This document shows positions 53,893 to 62,748 of a stretch of DNA of 64,000 nucleotides, in pieces; the stretch's first letter is position 1; every line of letters starts with the position of its first letter. A program made the translations under genes and the position numbers. The stretch comes from Bacteroidota bacterium (GTDB lineage: Bacteria; Bacteroidota; Ignavibacteria; Tepidaquicellales; Tepidaquicellaceae), in the NCBI GenBank assembly GCA_018266835.1, contig JAFDZP010000002.1, positions 1,401,302 to 1,465,301 on the forward strand, read 5' to 3'. The notes beneath the pieces were generated by a model. It worked only from the letters and a program-made list of their open reading frames with translations. It ran no database searches and was not told the DNA's origin.

Positions 53893-54690
53893 TTGAACAG
53901 TTCAATCAAAGTTTTATTTATCGGTGATATAATCGGAGAGCCCGGTTTTAATCACACAGAAACGTTCTTACCCGCTATAAGGGCTAAATACAAGCCCGAT
54001 TTTGTAATTGCCAACGGTGAAAATATCACTGACGGCATGGGGATAATCGAAAGAGATGCCCTGAAATTACTTAGCCTGAACATAAATGTTTTATCCGGAG
54101 GCAACCATACTATGGATAAGATTCAGGCGCATAAGTTCATTAATGATACAAAAAACCTTCTCAGACCGGCTAACTATCCGCGCGGTGTTTATGGCAACGG
54201 ATACGGAATTTATAAGGTCGGCAATTCAAACCACAAAATTGCAGTAATTAATTTAATGGGCAGAGTCTTTATGAAGGCTATTGAATGTCCGTTTAAAACA
54301 TTTGACTGGATATATGAAAAAGTTAAAAACGAGACAAACATTATCTTCGTGGATTTCCACGCAGAAGCAACTGCTGAAAAAATGGCGTTCGGATGGCATT
54401 GCGATGGACGGGCGTCAGTAGTTGTCGGTACGCATACACACGTACAGACTGCCGATAACAGGGTATTGCCAAACGGCACTGCATATATTACCGATGTCGG
54501 GATGACGGGACCATATGAATCGGTTATAGGAATGAAGAAAGAAGCATCGATTAAGCGTTTTATGTTTGCAACTCCGCAAAAGCATGAAGTTGGTCAGAAT
54601 GACTTACATCTGGCAGCAGTTTTGTGTACCATAGATACAGTGACCGGAAGAGGAATATCAATAGAAAGAATTTTCTATCCCGAATTTTAG
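53893..54690 (+). CDS. YmdB-like metallophosphoesterase (TIGR00282 family)
   Basis: A 265-residue phosphodiesterase starting at TTG. Metal-binding segments are FIGDIIGEPG (Asp), ANGENITDG (Asn/Glu), SGGNHTMD (Asn-His), DFHAEATAEK (His) and VGTHTHVQTAD (two His), in the order found in Bacillus YmdB, which hydrolyses cyclic nucleotides. The length matches the family. It probably acts in the cytoplasm on 2',3'- or 3',5'-cyclic nucleotides. Confidence 0.93.
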   Translation: MNSSIKVLFIGDIIGEPGFNHTETFLPAIRAKYKPDFVIANGENITDGMGIIERDALKLLSLNINVLSGGNHTMDKIQAHKFINDTKNLLRPANYPRGVYGNGYGIYKVGNSNHKIAVINLMGRVFMKAIECPFKTFDWIYEKVKNETNIIFVDFHAEATAEKMAFGWHCDGRASVVVGTHTHVQTADNRVLPNGTAYITDVGMTGPYESVIGMKKEASIKRFMFATPQKHEVGQNDLHLAAVLCTIDTVTGRGISIERIFYPEF

Positions 54691-54750
54691 GGAACTAAAC
54701 ACAGAAATTATCATTTATAATAAGTAGTATTACATAACTAAACAAACAAC

Positions 54751-55446
54751 ATGAAAGCAGCACTAAAACTTTTGTTACCACTTCTCTTTCTCAGCACAGC
54801 AATCGGTTCATTACTCTTCACAACCACAGGGTGTAATGACAATACCTTAACCACAGGCGACACGACAACAGTAGCAAACCCAAATGTAAGAGCATTTAAA
54901 AATGTACAAGTATATGAAGATTTTGGACCTTCTTCTTATAGCGGTGTTGATTTATACAACGGAACAACAGTTCTTTCACTTGACCCGTCCAGAGATATTG
55001 AAATGGCGGATTCTGTAGGACTGTCAGAAAGATATCTGTTAAGAAGCGGAACAGGAGACATATTTCTTGATCATCGCGCAATCGGAAAAGAAACAAGATT
55101 TGCTAAGCAATTTGCAAGCAGAAATATGACACAGGCTCAGTTTGACGCTTTGACGACAATAGAAGATACTAATAATAATTTAGATTCTACTGATTTTACA
55201 AGCTACTCAACATCTTACTTTGGCACATCATTTACTTCAAGTGATTACAGAGCTTACGGTGTTTTCTTAAAAGAAAGAAGCCAGGGTCTTTCCAGACCGA
55301 TTTTCGGATTGGTATATTTAAAGTCACTTGAATATGTCACAGTAGGTGGAAACACAAGTCTGAAGCTTACATTTGACGTTAAGTTAAATACTAACGGTCA
55401 AAATGATTTCAGAGAAAGAATACCTGCAACAACAACAACTAACTAA
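54751..55446 (+). CDS. Putative lipoprotein of unknown function
   Basis: A 231-residue exported protein. The signal sequence (KAALKLLLPLLFLSTAIGSLLFTTTGC) ends in a lipobox-like TTGC with Cys28 as the likely lipidation site, although the hydrophobic core is long. The mature part is soluble, Ser/Thr-rich and predicted to be mainly beta. No family recognised. A clean terminator lies 30 bp downstream. Confidence 0.7.
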   Translation: MKAALKLLLPLLFLSTAIGSLLFTTTGCNDNTLTTGDTTTVANPNVRAFKNVQVYEDFGPSSYSGVDLYNGTTVLSLDPSRDIEMADSVGLSERYLLRSGTGDIFLDHRAIGKETRFAKQFASRNMTQAQFDALTTIEDTNNNLDSTDFTSYSTSYFGTSFTSSDYRAYGVFLKERSQGLSRPIFGLVYLKSLEYVTVGGNTSLKLTFDVKLNTNGQNDFRERIPATTTTN

Positions 55447-55477
55447 GAATTTCAGAATTTTATAATCCCAAAACAAG

Positions 55478-55507
55478 AACCCCCTTATTTTATAAGGGGG
55501 TTTTTTT
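55478..55507 (+). terminator. Rho-independent terminator after the lipoprotein gene
   Basis: A perfect 10-bp stem (55478-55487 with 55493-55502), with ~5 bases in the loop, runs into a stretch of seven T. Confidence 0.93.
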
Positions 55508-55587
55508 ATTTATATTTTTGAAATAATCTTTAATTAATACTTGAATTTGTCTAAAATAGCTCCTAAATTTATATAGAAATCAAACCT

Positions 55588-56007
55588 ATGAGGAAATCTT
55601 TACAGTTTTCAATTGGATTAATAACCATACTTACTTTCTCGGCGATTATTTTTGCTGCAGTATCATTACAATATTTTACTGCAAAAAATAATGCTGAAGG
55701 TATTTTAGTCGAATGGAAAACTGTAGATGAATCGGGAACGGTCAAATTTGATCTCGAAAGAAGCGTTAACACACCGGATAATTTTTTGAGTCTCCACGTA
55801 AATAATGCTACAGGAAATAATTCGTATTATTCTTATCAGGATAATTCTGTTGAAGCTCATAATCCGACCAGTTCAACAATTTATTACTACAGATTAAAAT
55901 GCATGGATGCTGCAGGAAATTACACTTACACCAATCACATCACAGTTAGTCACACAGTATCAGGAATAAGAAGTACCTGGGGAAGCATCAAAGCAATTTT
56001 CCGGTAA
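55588..56007 (+). CDS. Exported single fibronectin-III-like domain protein
   Basis: A 139-residue protein. An N-terminal signal or anchor sequence (KSLQFSIGLITILTFSAIIFAAVSL) is followed by one beta-sandwich resembling the Ig/FN3 module of the T9SS proteins in this window (ILVEWKTVDESGTVKFDLERS ... YYYRLKCMDAAGNYTYTNHITV). The T9SS tail is replaced by a short basic end, GIRSTWGSIKAIFR. It may be a free-standing adaptor module. Role unknown. Confidence 0.72.
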   Translation: MRKSLQFSIGLITILTFSAIIFAAVSLQYFTAKNNAEGILVEWKTVDESGTVKFDLERSVNTPDNFLSLHVNNATGNNSYYSYQDNSVEAHNPTSSTIYYYRLKCMDAAGNYTYTNHITVSHTVSGIRSTWGSIKAIFR

Positions 56008-56053
56008 CAATTATTATTTCCGGTTTAAACCTATCCAATAAAATTAAATTCTT

Positions 56054-56422
56054 ATGAACAAGCAAGAAATCCCTGTGTTTAAAAATGACCCGGTAATGGT
56101 TTTGATATTAGGTATAGTCACATGCGGACTTTACTTTATTTACTGGAACATGAAAGTAGCTGAAGTTTTTAATAAAATCACAAACCGTGAACTTATTTCC
56201 ACACCCGTTGCAATACTCGGCGGACTTTGTTCACCGGTGCACATGTATTATTATTATTTAGTCGGGCAAGGTCTTGATGAGTTAGGTCAGATGATTGGCA
56301 AAGATAATTTAAAAGATAAAGCAGTATTATTAATGGTTCTCGGATTCTTTTTCCCTGCAGTTTCAGCTATGATTATACAAGGACACCTGAATGAACTTTA
56401 CGACGAGACTCCGAAACAATAA
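56054..56422 (+). CDS. DUF4234-like membrane protein
   Basis: A 122-residue protein with three hydrophobic helices. The start, after a short soluble stretch, is DPVMVLILGIVTCGLYFIYWNMKVAEVFN, the usual signature of DUF4234 (G.Y..YW). It overlaps the next gene by 32 bp in another frame. It is the first of three small membrane-protein genes that look like one operon. Function unknown. Confidence 0.82.
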   Translation: MNKQEIPVFKNDPVMVLILGIVTCGLYFIYWNMKVAEVFNKITNRELISTPVAILGGLCSPVHMYYYYLVGQGLDELGQMIGKDNLKDKAVLLMVLGFFFPAVSAMIIQGHLNELYDETPKQ

Positions 56423-56852
56423 AAAAAAACTCGGCTGGTTATTAACGTACATTACTATAATTGTACTGAGTTTTTTTATATCGCCGTATCTTGATCGCGG
56501 AGTAGAGATTTGCTCCATGAAATTATTGACGGGGCTTCCGTGCCCGGGATGCGGACTGACACATTCGTTCTGCGCAATTTCATCGGGGAATTTCGGTGAT
56601 GCATTTAAATTTCATTTTTTCGGACCGTTCATTTACATAGCAGTTTTAATTTTTATTTTCGTTTTGTTTTCAGAAATATTTTTCGATAAACAATTTCCGA
56701 GGCTCAGAAAAATATTTTTTTCAAAAAGTTTTACATATGTGTTCGGTATTATTTTATTTTTGTTTTTTTCATTTAGAATATATAATTTAGTGCTCACAGG
56801 CGAATTCACTAAATTACTTCATAACTCAATACTATTAAAAATCTTTCATTAA
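56391..56852 (+). CDS. DUF2752 membrane protein
   Basis: A 153-residue protein with three or four membrane helices. The hallmark CPGCGLT motif of DUF2752 is present in LLTGLPCPGCGLTHSF, just before the second helix. Its 5' end overlaps the DUF4234 gene by 32 bp. DUF2752 proteins are small, conserved and uncharacterised. The start at 56391 is the only one giving a normal length. Confidence 0.85.
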   Translation: MNFTTRLRNNKKKLGWLLTYITIIVLSFFISPYLDRGVEICSMKLLTGLPCPGCGLTHSFCAISSGNFGDAFKFHFFGPFIYIAVLIFIFVLFSEIFFDKQFPRLRKIFFSKSFTYVFGIILFLFFSFRIYNLVLTGEFTKLLHNSILLKIFH

Positions 56853-56869
56853 CCTAAAAAATAAAAACC

Positions 56870-57295
56870 ATGCTGAAACCACTATTACTACTTTTACAAA
56901 ATGATTATGAAACCACAGGAAGCGGTGGTATGATGGGCGCCATTTTTGGCGGTGCTTTAGGAATAGTATACTTTGGAATAATCATATTAATGATTGTTGC
57001 CTGGTGGAAAATTTTTGAAAAAGCCGGAAAACCGGGTTGGGCAGCTATTATTCCTATCTATAACATTATTGTACTATGTGAAATCGTAGGACGTCCATCG
57101 TGGTGGGTAGTTCTGTTTTTGATTCCATGTGTAAATATTGTTGCGCATGTTATGATCAGCTTAGATCTTGCTAAATCATTTGGTAAAGATGTTGGGTTTG
57201 GTGTAGGCTTAATTATTCTCCCCTACATATTCGGTTTGATGCTGGGCTTTGGTTCCGCTACTTATGTAGGACCTGCAGCAGCACAAAAAGCTTAG
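56870..57295 (+). CDS. DUF5684-like membrane protein
   Basis: A 141-residue protein with three or four hydrophobic helices. The segment WWKIFEKAGKPGWAAIIPIYNIIVLCEIVGRPSWWVVL is typical of DUF5684 proteins, once labelled as signal-peptidase-like. No catalytic Ser/Lys is present. It is the last of three linked small membrane-protein genes, 17 bp after DUF2752, and is followed by a terminator. Function unknown. Confidence 0.82.
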   Translation: MLKPLLLLLQNDYETTGSGGMMGAIFGGALGIVYFGIIILMIVAWWKIFEKAGKPGWAAIIPIYNIIVLCEIVGRPSWWVVLFLIPCVNIVAHVMISLDLAKSFGKDVGFGVGLIILPYIFGLMLGFGSATYVGPAAAQKA

Positions 57296-57318
57296 ATATA
57301 TATTTTTAACATATTTTC

Positions 57319-57355
57319 AAACGGTTGCATTATATTATATAGTGCAGCCGTTTTT
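57319..57355 (+). terminator. Rho-independent terminator before prfA
   Basis: A 12-bp stem (57319-57330 with 57342-57353, two wobbles) ends in a run of five T (57351-57355). It closes the small-membrane-protein operon. Confidence 0.85.
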
Positions 57356-57408
57356 GTTTATATATAAGAAATTAAAAAAATTTTAAAAGATTATAAAAGT
57401 TACAAATC

Positions 57409-58485
57409 ATGTTTGATAAATTAGAAAAAGTTGTTGCAAGATATCACGAACTTGCAGACCTGCTTTCAAAACCGGAAGTAACAAATGATACCAATGAGTA
57501 CAGAAAACTCACAAAAGAGTATGCAGACCTTCAGGAACTTGTTGAAACATTCGCCGAATACAAAAGCACTAAGAAAAGCGTTGAAGAAAACAGGCAGCTT
57601 TTCTTAGATACGACCGATGCTGAAATGAAAGAAATGGCAAGAGAAGAACAGGAGCAGCTTGAAAATAAATTAGAAGGAATTGAAGCAAAGCTGAAAGAAC
57701 TCATCGTTCCTAAAGATCCCGAAGATTCCAAAGATGCTATAATGGAAATCCGCGCAGGCACAGGCGGCGAAGAAGCTGCATTATTTGCTGCTGACCTTTA
57801 CAGAATGTACACTCGTTACTTTGAAACAAAAGGATATAAAGTTGAAGTAATGGACTTCAGCGAATCATCTACTCCGGGAGGTATAAAAGAAGCGGTGCTA
57901 AGCGTAAGCGGAAAAAATATTTACGGCGATCTGAAATATGAAAGCGGTGTGCATAGAGTACAGCGCGTTCCAAAGACGGAAGCAAACGGACGTGTGCATA
58001 CATCAGCTGCATCAGTAGCTGTTTTGCCTGAGGCTGAGGACTTTGATGTGGAGCTGAATGATAACGATATGAAGATTGATGTATTCCGTTCAGGCGGCGC
58101 AGGCGGTCAGAACGTCAACAAAGTTGAAACAGCTATCCGTATTACTCACATCCCCACCGGAATAGTTGTGCAATGTCAGGATGAACGCTCACAGCTTAAG
58201 AATAAGCTGAAGGCAATGAAAGTTCTGCGTTCAAGATTATATGAGAGAGAGCTTGAAATAAGAAATGCAGCAGTTTCTGCAAACAGAAAAGGACAGGTGA
58301 AGACGGGTGACAGAAGCGAGAAGATACGGACATATAATTTTCCACAGAACAGACTGACAGACCATAGAATAGGATTAACACTTTATAATCTATCCGATAT
58401 TGTAGAGGGAGATCTGGATGAAGTTATTGATAAATTGAAGACTGCTGACAGGGCAGCTAAGATGGCCGAGGAAGTCGGAATATAA
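57409..58485 (+). CDS. prfA: Peptide chain release factor 1
   Basis: A 358-residue class I release factor that reads UAA and UAG. The codon-recognition PxT motif is Pro188-Lys189-Thr190 ([12 protein letters not shown]) and not the SPF of RF2. The catalytic GGQ is at residues 232-234 ([19 protein letters not shown]). Length and domain order are standard for the family. It appears to be transcribed alone; no prmC methyltransferase gene follows. Confidence 0.97.
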   Translation: MFDKLEKVVARYHELADLLSKPEVTNDTNEYRKLTKEYADLQELVETFAEYKSTKKSVEENRQLFLDTTDAEMKEMAREEQEQLENKLEGIEAKLKELIVPKDPEDSKDAIMEIRAGTGGEEAALFAADLYRMYTRYFETKGYKVEVMDFSESSTPGGIKEAVLSVSGKNIYGDLKYESGVHRVQRVPKTEANGRVHTSAASVAVLPEAEDFDVELNDNDMKIDVFRSGGAGGQNVNKVETAIRITHIPTGIVVQCQDERSQLKNKLKAMKVLRSRLYERELEIRNAAVSANRKGQVKTGDRSEKIRTYNFPQNRLTDHRIGLTLYNLSDIVEGDLDEVIDKLKTADRAAKMAEEVGI

Positions 58486-59238
58486 TTACTTTAACTGACC
58501 ATAGAATATATTGGTGTCGTATTCAAATTTTACATTACCGTCTTTTTGGTATTTATCAAAAAGCTCTTTAAGTTCAACTATCATTACTTCATTCTCAGAG
58601 GGAACGTAAGAAGAAGATAAAAGTCTTCCTTTAAATCCTTCAAAATCAAAAAGCTGGTAATTGCTTATGTGTTTTGTTTTATATCCTCTCTCGTCAAAAA
58701 AAATTTTTATTTTCTCATTAACCTCTTCGTCTTTTTGGGAAACCTTATCGTAATCAGTACCAAATTTTTTGATTAAATTTTCATATTCGGTAAGCAAAGG
58801 CGAGTTTTCTGTGTTTCTTTCGTTCCATATCAGTACAACATAGCCGTTATTTTTTATAATACGGGTAAATTCTATTTTACATTTATCGGTATCAAACCAA
58901 TGAAAAGCCTGCCCGCAAACAATTATATCCATAGAGTCACTCTCAAGCAATGTATCTTCTGCAGTTCCTGCAACACTTAAAAATTTATCATACTTCTCAA
59001 GATACTTTTCACCTGCTTCGCGCATTTCTTTGTTAGGTTCTATTCCGTAAACTTTATTTCCGTTTTGCAGGAAAAGTTCAGATGATATTCCTGTGCCGGA
59101 GCCGATATCGGCTATAATATTTTGAGGTGTAAGCCCGATCTCATTGGTTAGAAAAGTTATTATTTCCTTTGGGTAATGCGGCCTGTACTTCACATAATTT
59201 TCTACACGGTTTGAAAATCTTTTAGTAGAGTCTTCCAT
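58486..59238 (-). CDS. Class I SAM-dependent methyltransferase
   Basis: A 250-residue methyltransferase (Methyltransf_11/25 type). The SAM loop is IIADIGSGTGISSELFLQNG, followed by YGIEPNKEMREAG and a DIIVCGQAFHWFD motif typical of the yeast TMT1/Coq5-like small-molecule group. The substrate is unknown. Its stop lies 1 bp from the convergent prfA stop. The intergenic space upstream (~66 bp) is shared with the divergent M14 gene. Confidence 0.9.
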   Translation of the reverse strand: MEDSTKRFSNRVENYVKYRPHYPKEIITFLTNEIGLTPQNIIADIGSGTGISSELFLQNGNKVYGIEPNKEMREAGEKYLEKYDKFLSVAGTAEDTLLESDSMDIIVCGQAFHWFDTDKCKIEFTRIIKNNGYVVLIWNERNTENSPLLTEYENLIKKFGTDYDKVSQKDEEVNEKIKIFFDERGYKTKHISNYQLFDFEGFKGRLLSSSYVPSENEVMIVELKELFDKYQKDGNVKFEYDTNIFYGQLK

Positions 59239-59304
59239 TGGTAATTAAATTATATTTTCTCTTAGAAAATGGAATTATTATATTACTAAATATAAATAAA
59301 AATT

Positions 59305-61722
59305 ATGAAATTAAAATTAACAATTACTTCTTTATCATTAATTATATTAATAACATTTCTTGCAGGTTATAATGTGATTAACTATAACGAATCCAATACA
59401 CCTTCAGAAACTTACAGTAAAGTAAAAATTCATATAAGCTCTCCTGAACAGTTGAAAACTCTGGCACAAAATGATATAACTATTGAACACTTCCAGGGAA
59501 ATTTTTCAGAGGGAATAGATTTAGTTATTAATCAGAATGAAATAACCAGATTAAAATCCATTGGTATTCCGTTCGATGTAACTATTGCAGATATGAATGA
59601 TTTTTATAAAAATCGTCCTCCTTCCACACAGGAAGAGTTAATGAAAAGTAAGAACATTCAGCAAAGTGATAATGTGACCGGATTCTCCTATGGCAGCATG
59701 GGAGGATTTCATACTTATGATGAGCTTGTTCAAAAACTTGATTCACTGCGTCTTCAATATCCTACACTTATAACCGTTAAACAGGATAGAGGAACAACAG
59801 CAGGCTCCAGAAAAATATGGTCTGTAAAAATTTCCGATAACGCCGATGTTAATGAATCAGCGACGGAGCCTGCAGTATATTTTGATGCGCTTCATCATGC
59901 GCGCGAGCCGATATCCATGGAAGCATTGCTTTATTATATGTACTGGCTTCTTGATAACTATAATACAAATGCTGAGGCGAAATATTTAGTTGATAACAGG
60001 GAAATTTATTTTATCCCGATTGTAAATCCTGACGGGTATGCATACAATCAGCAAACAAATCCTAACGGAGGCGGAAGCTGGAGAAAGAACAGAAGAAATA
60101 ACGGAAGCTGCTTCGGAGTGGACTTAAACAGAAACTATAGTTTAGGCTGGGGATATGATAACAGCGGCTCAAGTCCTGACCCCTGCTCGGATACATACAG
60201 AGGACCATCAGCAAATTCAGAACCGGAATCTCAGGCAGTTAAGGGATTAGTAGATGCAGTGCATCCCAAAATTTCCTTTAGCGCACACTCAGTAGCGGGA
60301 CGATATCTGAATCCGTTCGGATACAGAGACAGCTCGGTTGCCTATGAAATTTATTCGGACTTCAGCAGTGACTTCTCGGCGCAAAACGATTATTTGTACG
60401 GAACAGTGTGGCAGATGCTTGATTATCTTTCCAATGGAACGACAAGAGATTATTTACATTCAGTAGGAACATATTGCTGGACTCCCGAAATGGCAGGCAG
60501 CGGTTTCTGGCCAACAGTTTCTGAAATTATTCCGTTATGTAATGAAAATTTAGGACCGTTAAAATATCTGACATGGGTAGGAGGTGCATACGCAAAAACA
60601 CAGAACTTTAAATTATTGGGTAAAGGTTACGTTGAAAAAACGGATACACTTTCACTTGAAGTAAGCATTAACAATAAGGGTTTATCAAAGACTTCTAAGA
60701 ATGTAGTTGTAAGTGTTACATCACCTTATCCGAACTTAACTGCATTAAATGCATCTGTAAACTATGACAGTATCTCTGCAAGAACGATTAAAAAGAATAC
60801 ATCTAATCCCTTCAAATTTATTGTAGGAAACTCTGCAGCATTGATGGATGAGATAAAACTGATAATAACTGTAAAGCAGGAAAACGTTACGACTACAGTT
60901 GATACAGTAAAAGTAAATGTCGGCAAACAATCTGTGCTATTCTCAGATAACGCAGAGAGCGGCACAAGTAACTGGACTTCAGCCGGAACAGGAATTATGT
61001 GGGATACATCTTACATTTCTCCTTATGATGGAAATAAATCTTTTGCCGATTCAAGATATGGAAATTCCAGAAATTCATCGAACAATACTTTTACATTAAT
61101 TAATCCAATTAGCTTAACAGGTACTTTAAATCCAAGAATAGAATTTGCAACGCGATATGCAACTGAAGCAGGATTTGATTATGCACGAATTCAAATCAGT
61201 TCAAACAACGGTTCAACATGGACAAGTCTTCCGGGAAGATACACCACAACGGTAGGCGGGCAGCCTTCTTACTCGGGAAATCAATCATGGGTTGTTGACC
61301 AGATAAATATTGCGGCTTATGCGGGGCAGTCTGTAAAAATCCGATTCAATTATGTTACAGATGCAGGACAGCCCGGTGACGGATTTTTCTTTGATAATTT
61401 TAAAGTGCTGAACTATACTGTAACAACGGGAGTTTCACAAATAGGAACGGAGGTGCCGGATAGATTTTCTCTGAAACAAAATTATCCTAACCCGTTCAAT
61501 CCTGTAACGAAAATTAATTATGATTTACCTAAAGCAGGTTTTGTAACTTTAAAAGTTTATGATGTCACAGGTAAAGTTGTTGCTAATCTTATCAGGAGTG
61601 AACAAAAGGCAGGAAGATATTCAATTGATTTCATTGCAAATGAATTCCCGAGCGGAACTTATTTCTATAAACTTGAAGCGGGTGATTTCAGTGAAGTAAA
61701 ACGAATGGTTCTAATAAAGTAA
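59305..61722 (+). CDS. Zinc carboxypeptidase (M14) with T9SS tail
   Basis: An 805-residue secreted metallopeptidase. A signal peptide precedes a propeptide-like region (~30-130), then the M14 domain: zinc ligands His198 and Glu201 (HHAREP), His328 (FSAHSV), and catalytic Glu395 (CWTPEMAGSG); the substrate-binding NPDGY and DLNRNY motifs are intact. CARDB-like and MAM/immune-inhibitor-A-like beta domains (~430-705) follow, and a T9SS type A sorting domain (QNYPNPFNPVTKINY) closes it. It should remove C-terminal residues from peptides outside the cell. Confidence 0.94.
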   Translation: MKLKLTITSLSLIILITFLAGYNVINYNESNTPSETYSKVKIHISSPEQLKTLAQNDITIEHFQGNFSEGIDLVINQNEITRLKSIGIPFDVTIADMNDFYKNRPPSTQEELMKSKNIQQSDNVTGFSYGSMGGFHTYDELVQKLDSLRLQYPTLITVKQDRGTTAGSRKIWSVKISDNADVNESATEPAVYFDALHHAREPISMEALLYYMYWLLDNYNTNAEAKYLVDNREIYFIPIVNPDGYAYNQQTNPNGGGSWRKNRRNNGSCFGVDLNRNYSLGWGYDNSGSSPDPCSDTYRGPSANSEPESQAVKGLVDAVHPKISFSAHSVAGRYLNPFGYRDSSVAYEIYSDFSSDFSAQNDYLYGTVWQMLDYLSNGTTRDYLHSVGTYCWTPEMAGSGFWPTVSEIIPLCNENLGPLKYLTWVGGAYAKTQNFKLLGKGYVEKTDTLSLEVSINNKGLSKTSKNVVVSVTSPYPNLTALNASVNYDSISARTIKKNTSNPFKFIVGNSAALMDEIKLIITVKQENVTTTVDTVKVNVGKQSVLFSDNAESGTSNWTSAGTGIMWDTSYISPYDGNKSFADSRYGNSRNSSNNTFTLINPISLTGTLNPRIEFATRYATEAGFDYARIQISSNNGSTWTSLPGRYTTTVGGQPSYSGNQSWVVDQINIAAYAGQSVKIRFNYVTDAGQPGDGFFFDNFKVLNYTVTTGVSQIGTEVPDRFSLKQNYPNPFNPVTKINYDLPKAGFVTLKVYDVTGKVVANLIRSEQKAGRYSIDFIANEFPSGTYFYKLEAGDFSEVKRMVLIK

Positions 61723-61745
61723 ATTGTTTTAACTTTTATAAAAAG

Positions 61746-61782
61746 AAAAGCCTGAAAGATTTTTTCTCTCAGGCTTTTTTTT
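61746..61782. terminator. Bidirectional terminator between convergent genes
   Basis: A 10-bp stem (61746-61755 with 61769-61778) has T-runs on both sides: eight T on the plus strand after AGGC, and a mirrored A-run for the minus strand. Confidence 0.9.
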
Positions 61783-61801
61783 GTCAAAAATTTTATGAAT
61801 T

Positions 61802-62599
61802 TTATTTTGAGTAATAGCTTGCATCCGGAAGAATATCTGCTAAGTCCTTCCATGATACCAATAAATCAGTAGGTCCGTAAACATAAGCAGCAATATCATA
61901 GCTGTTGTAATAAAACCTTATTCCTTTTTTCTCGATTGCAAAATTCTTTGAGTAAGTAATTTTATTTTCAAAAAGCCCTGCCTTATCCTGCAGGTTATCT
62001 GTAGCGCTTAAACCTTTCATCTTTCGGAAGTCAGTATCAATTACTTTGTTTAGTTTAGATTCAAACCCCGTTCCGAAAATGTCAGTTAGCGAAATCTGCT
62101 TTCCTGTCGCCTTATCAAAATTGTAATAAACTAAGTAGGTGTTTGGGTGCGCGCCGCCTGTGTACATTGACTGTGTTACTCTGTAAGACAGAACATTTTT
62201 TCTATTAGAATTTATTCTTGCATCGGTTTCAAGATACCAGTTAGCACCGTTAGTAGTTTCTTTAAGTGACTTTTCATACTCGCTTATAAAATTTGATGCA
62301 GCTTCTTTGAAGTCGGATGCTTTTCTGTTATCCCAGATGTTAACTGATTTTAAAAGAGAATCCTGAATTGCCTGATTGATTTCACTTCTTGCCTTGCCTG
62401 ATTTTACTATCTGGTAATCAAGCTCGAAGTATGTGCAGCTTTCGCTGCTTTTCTTGCATCCGTTATAGGATTTATAAACTTTTTTTATTGTACTTGTTTT
62501 CTTTTTTGATTTTGTTGTATCAGTGGAAGTCTGTGAGAATGAGCTTCCTGCAAAAACAAAAAATATTGCAAGTACAAAAAATAATTTTAAAATTTTCAT
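61802..62599 (-). CDS. DUF3298/RsiV-like exported protein
   Basis: A 265-residue protein with a signal peptide (KILKLFFVLAIFFVFAGSSFSQ) and a Lys/Ser-rich spacer. The body is the DUF4163/DUF3298 combination: SCTYFELDYQIVKSGKA, then YTGGAHPNTYLVYYNFDKATGKQISLTDIF, which is the conserved YTGGAHxN motif, also seen in the RsiV anti-sigma ectodomain. No transmembrane helix besides the signal is present, so it is likely periplasmic. Ligand unknown. Confidence 0.88.
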   Translation of the reverse strand: MKILKLFFVLAIFFVFAGSSFSQTSTDTTKSKKKTSTIKKVYKSYNGCKKSSESCTYFELDYQIVKSGKARSEINQAIQDSLLKSVNIWDNRKASDFKEAASNFISEYEKSLKETTNGANWYLETDARINSNRKNVLSYRVTQSMYTGGAHPNTYLVYYNFDKATGKQISLTDIFGTGFESKLNKVIDTDFRKMKGLSATDNLQDKAGLFENKITYSKNFAIEKKGIRFYYNSYDIAAYVYGPTDLLVSWKDLADILPDASYYSK

Positions 62600-62748
62600 T
62601 TTATTAAGTTGGGTTAAGTTGAATTGGTTAGATTAATTAATCAAAAATAGTTTTTTTATAGTGAATAAAAAACAAGTTAATTACAGGGGTTTTTAAACTA
62701 TAAATGTATCTCTGTTTTGAAACCTTTTCTTTTTACATCCGTTAATTT

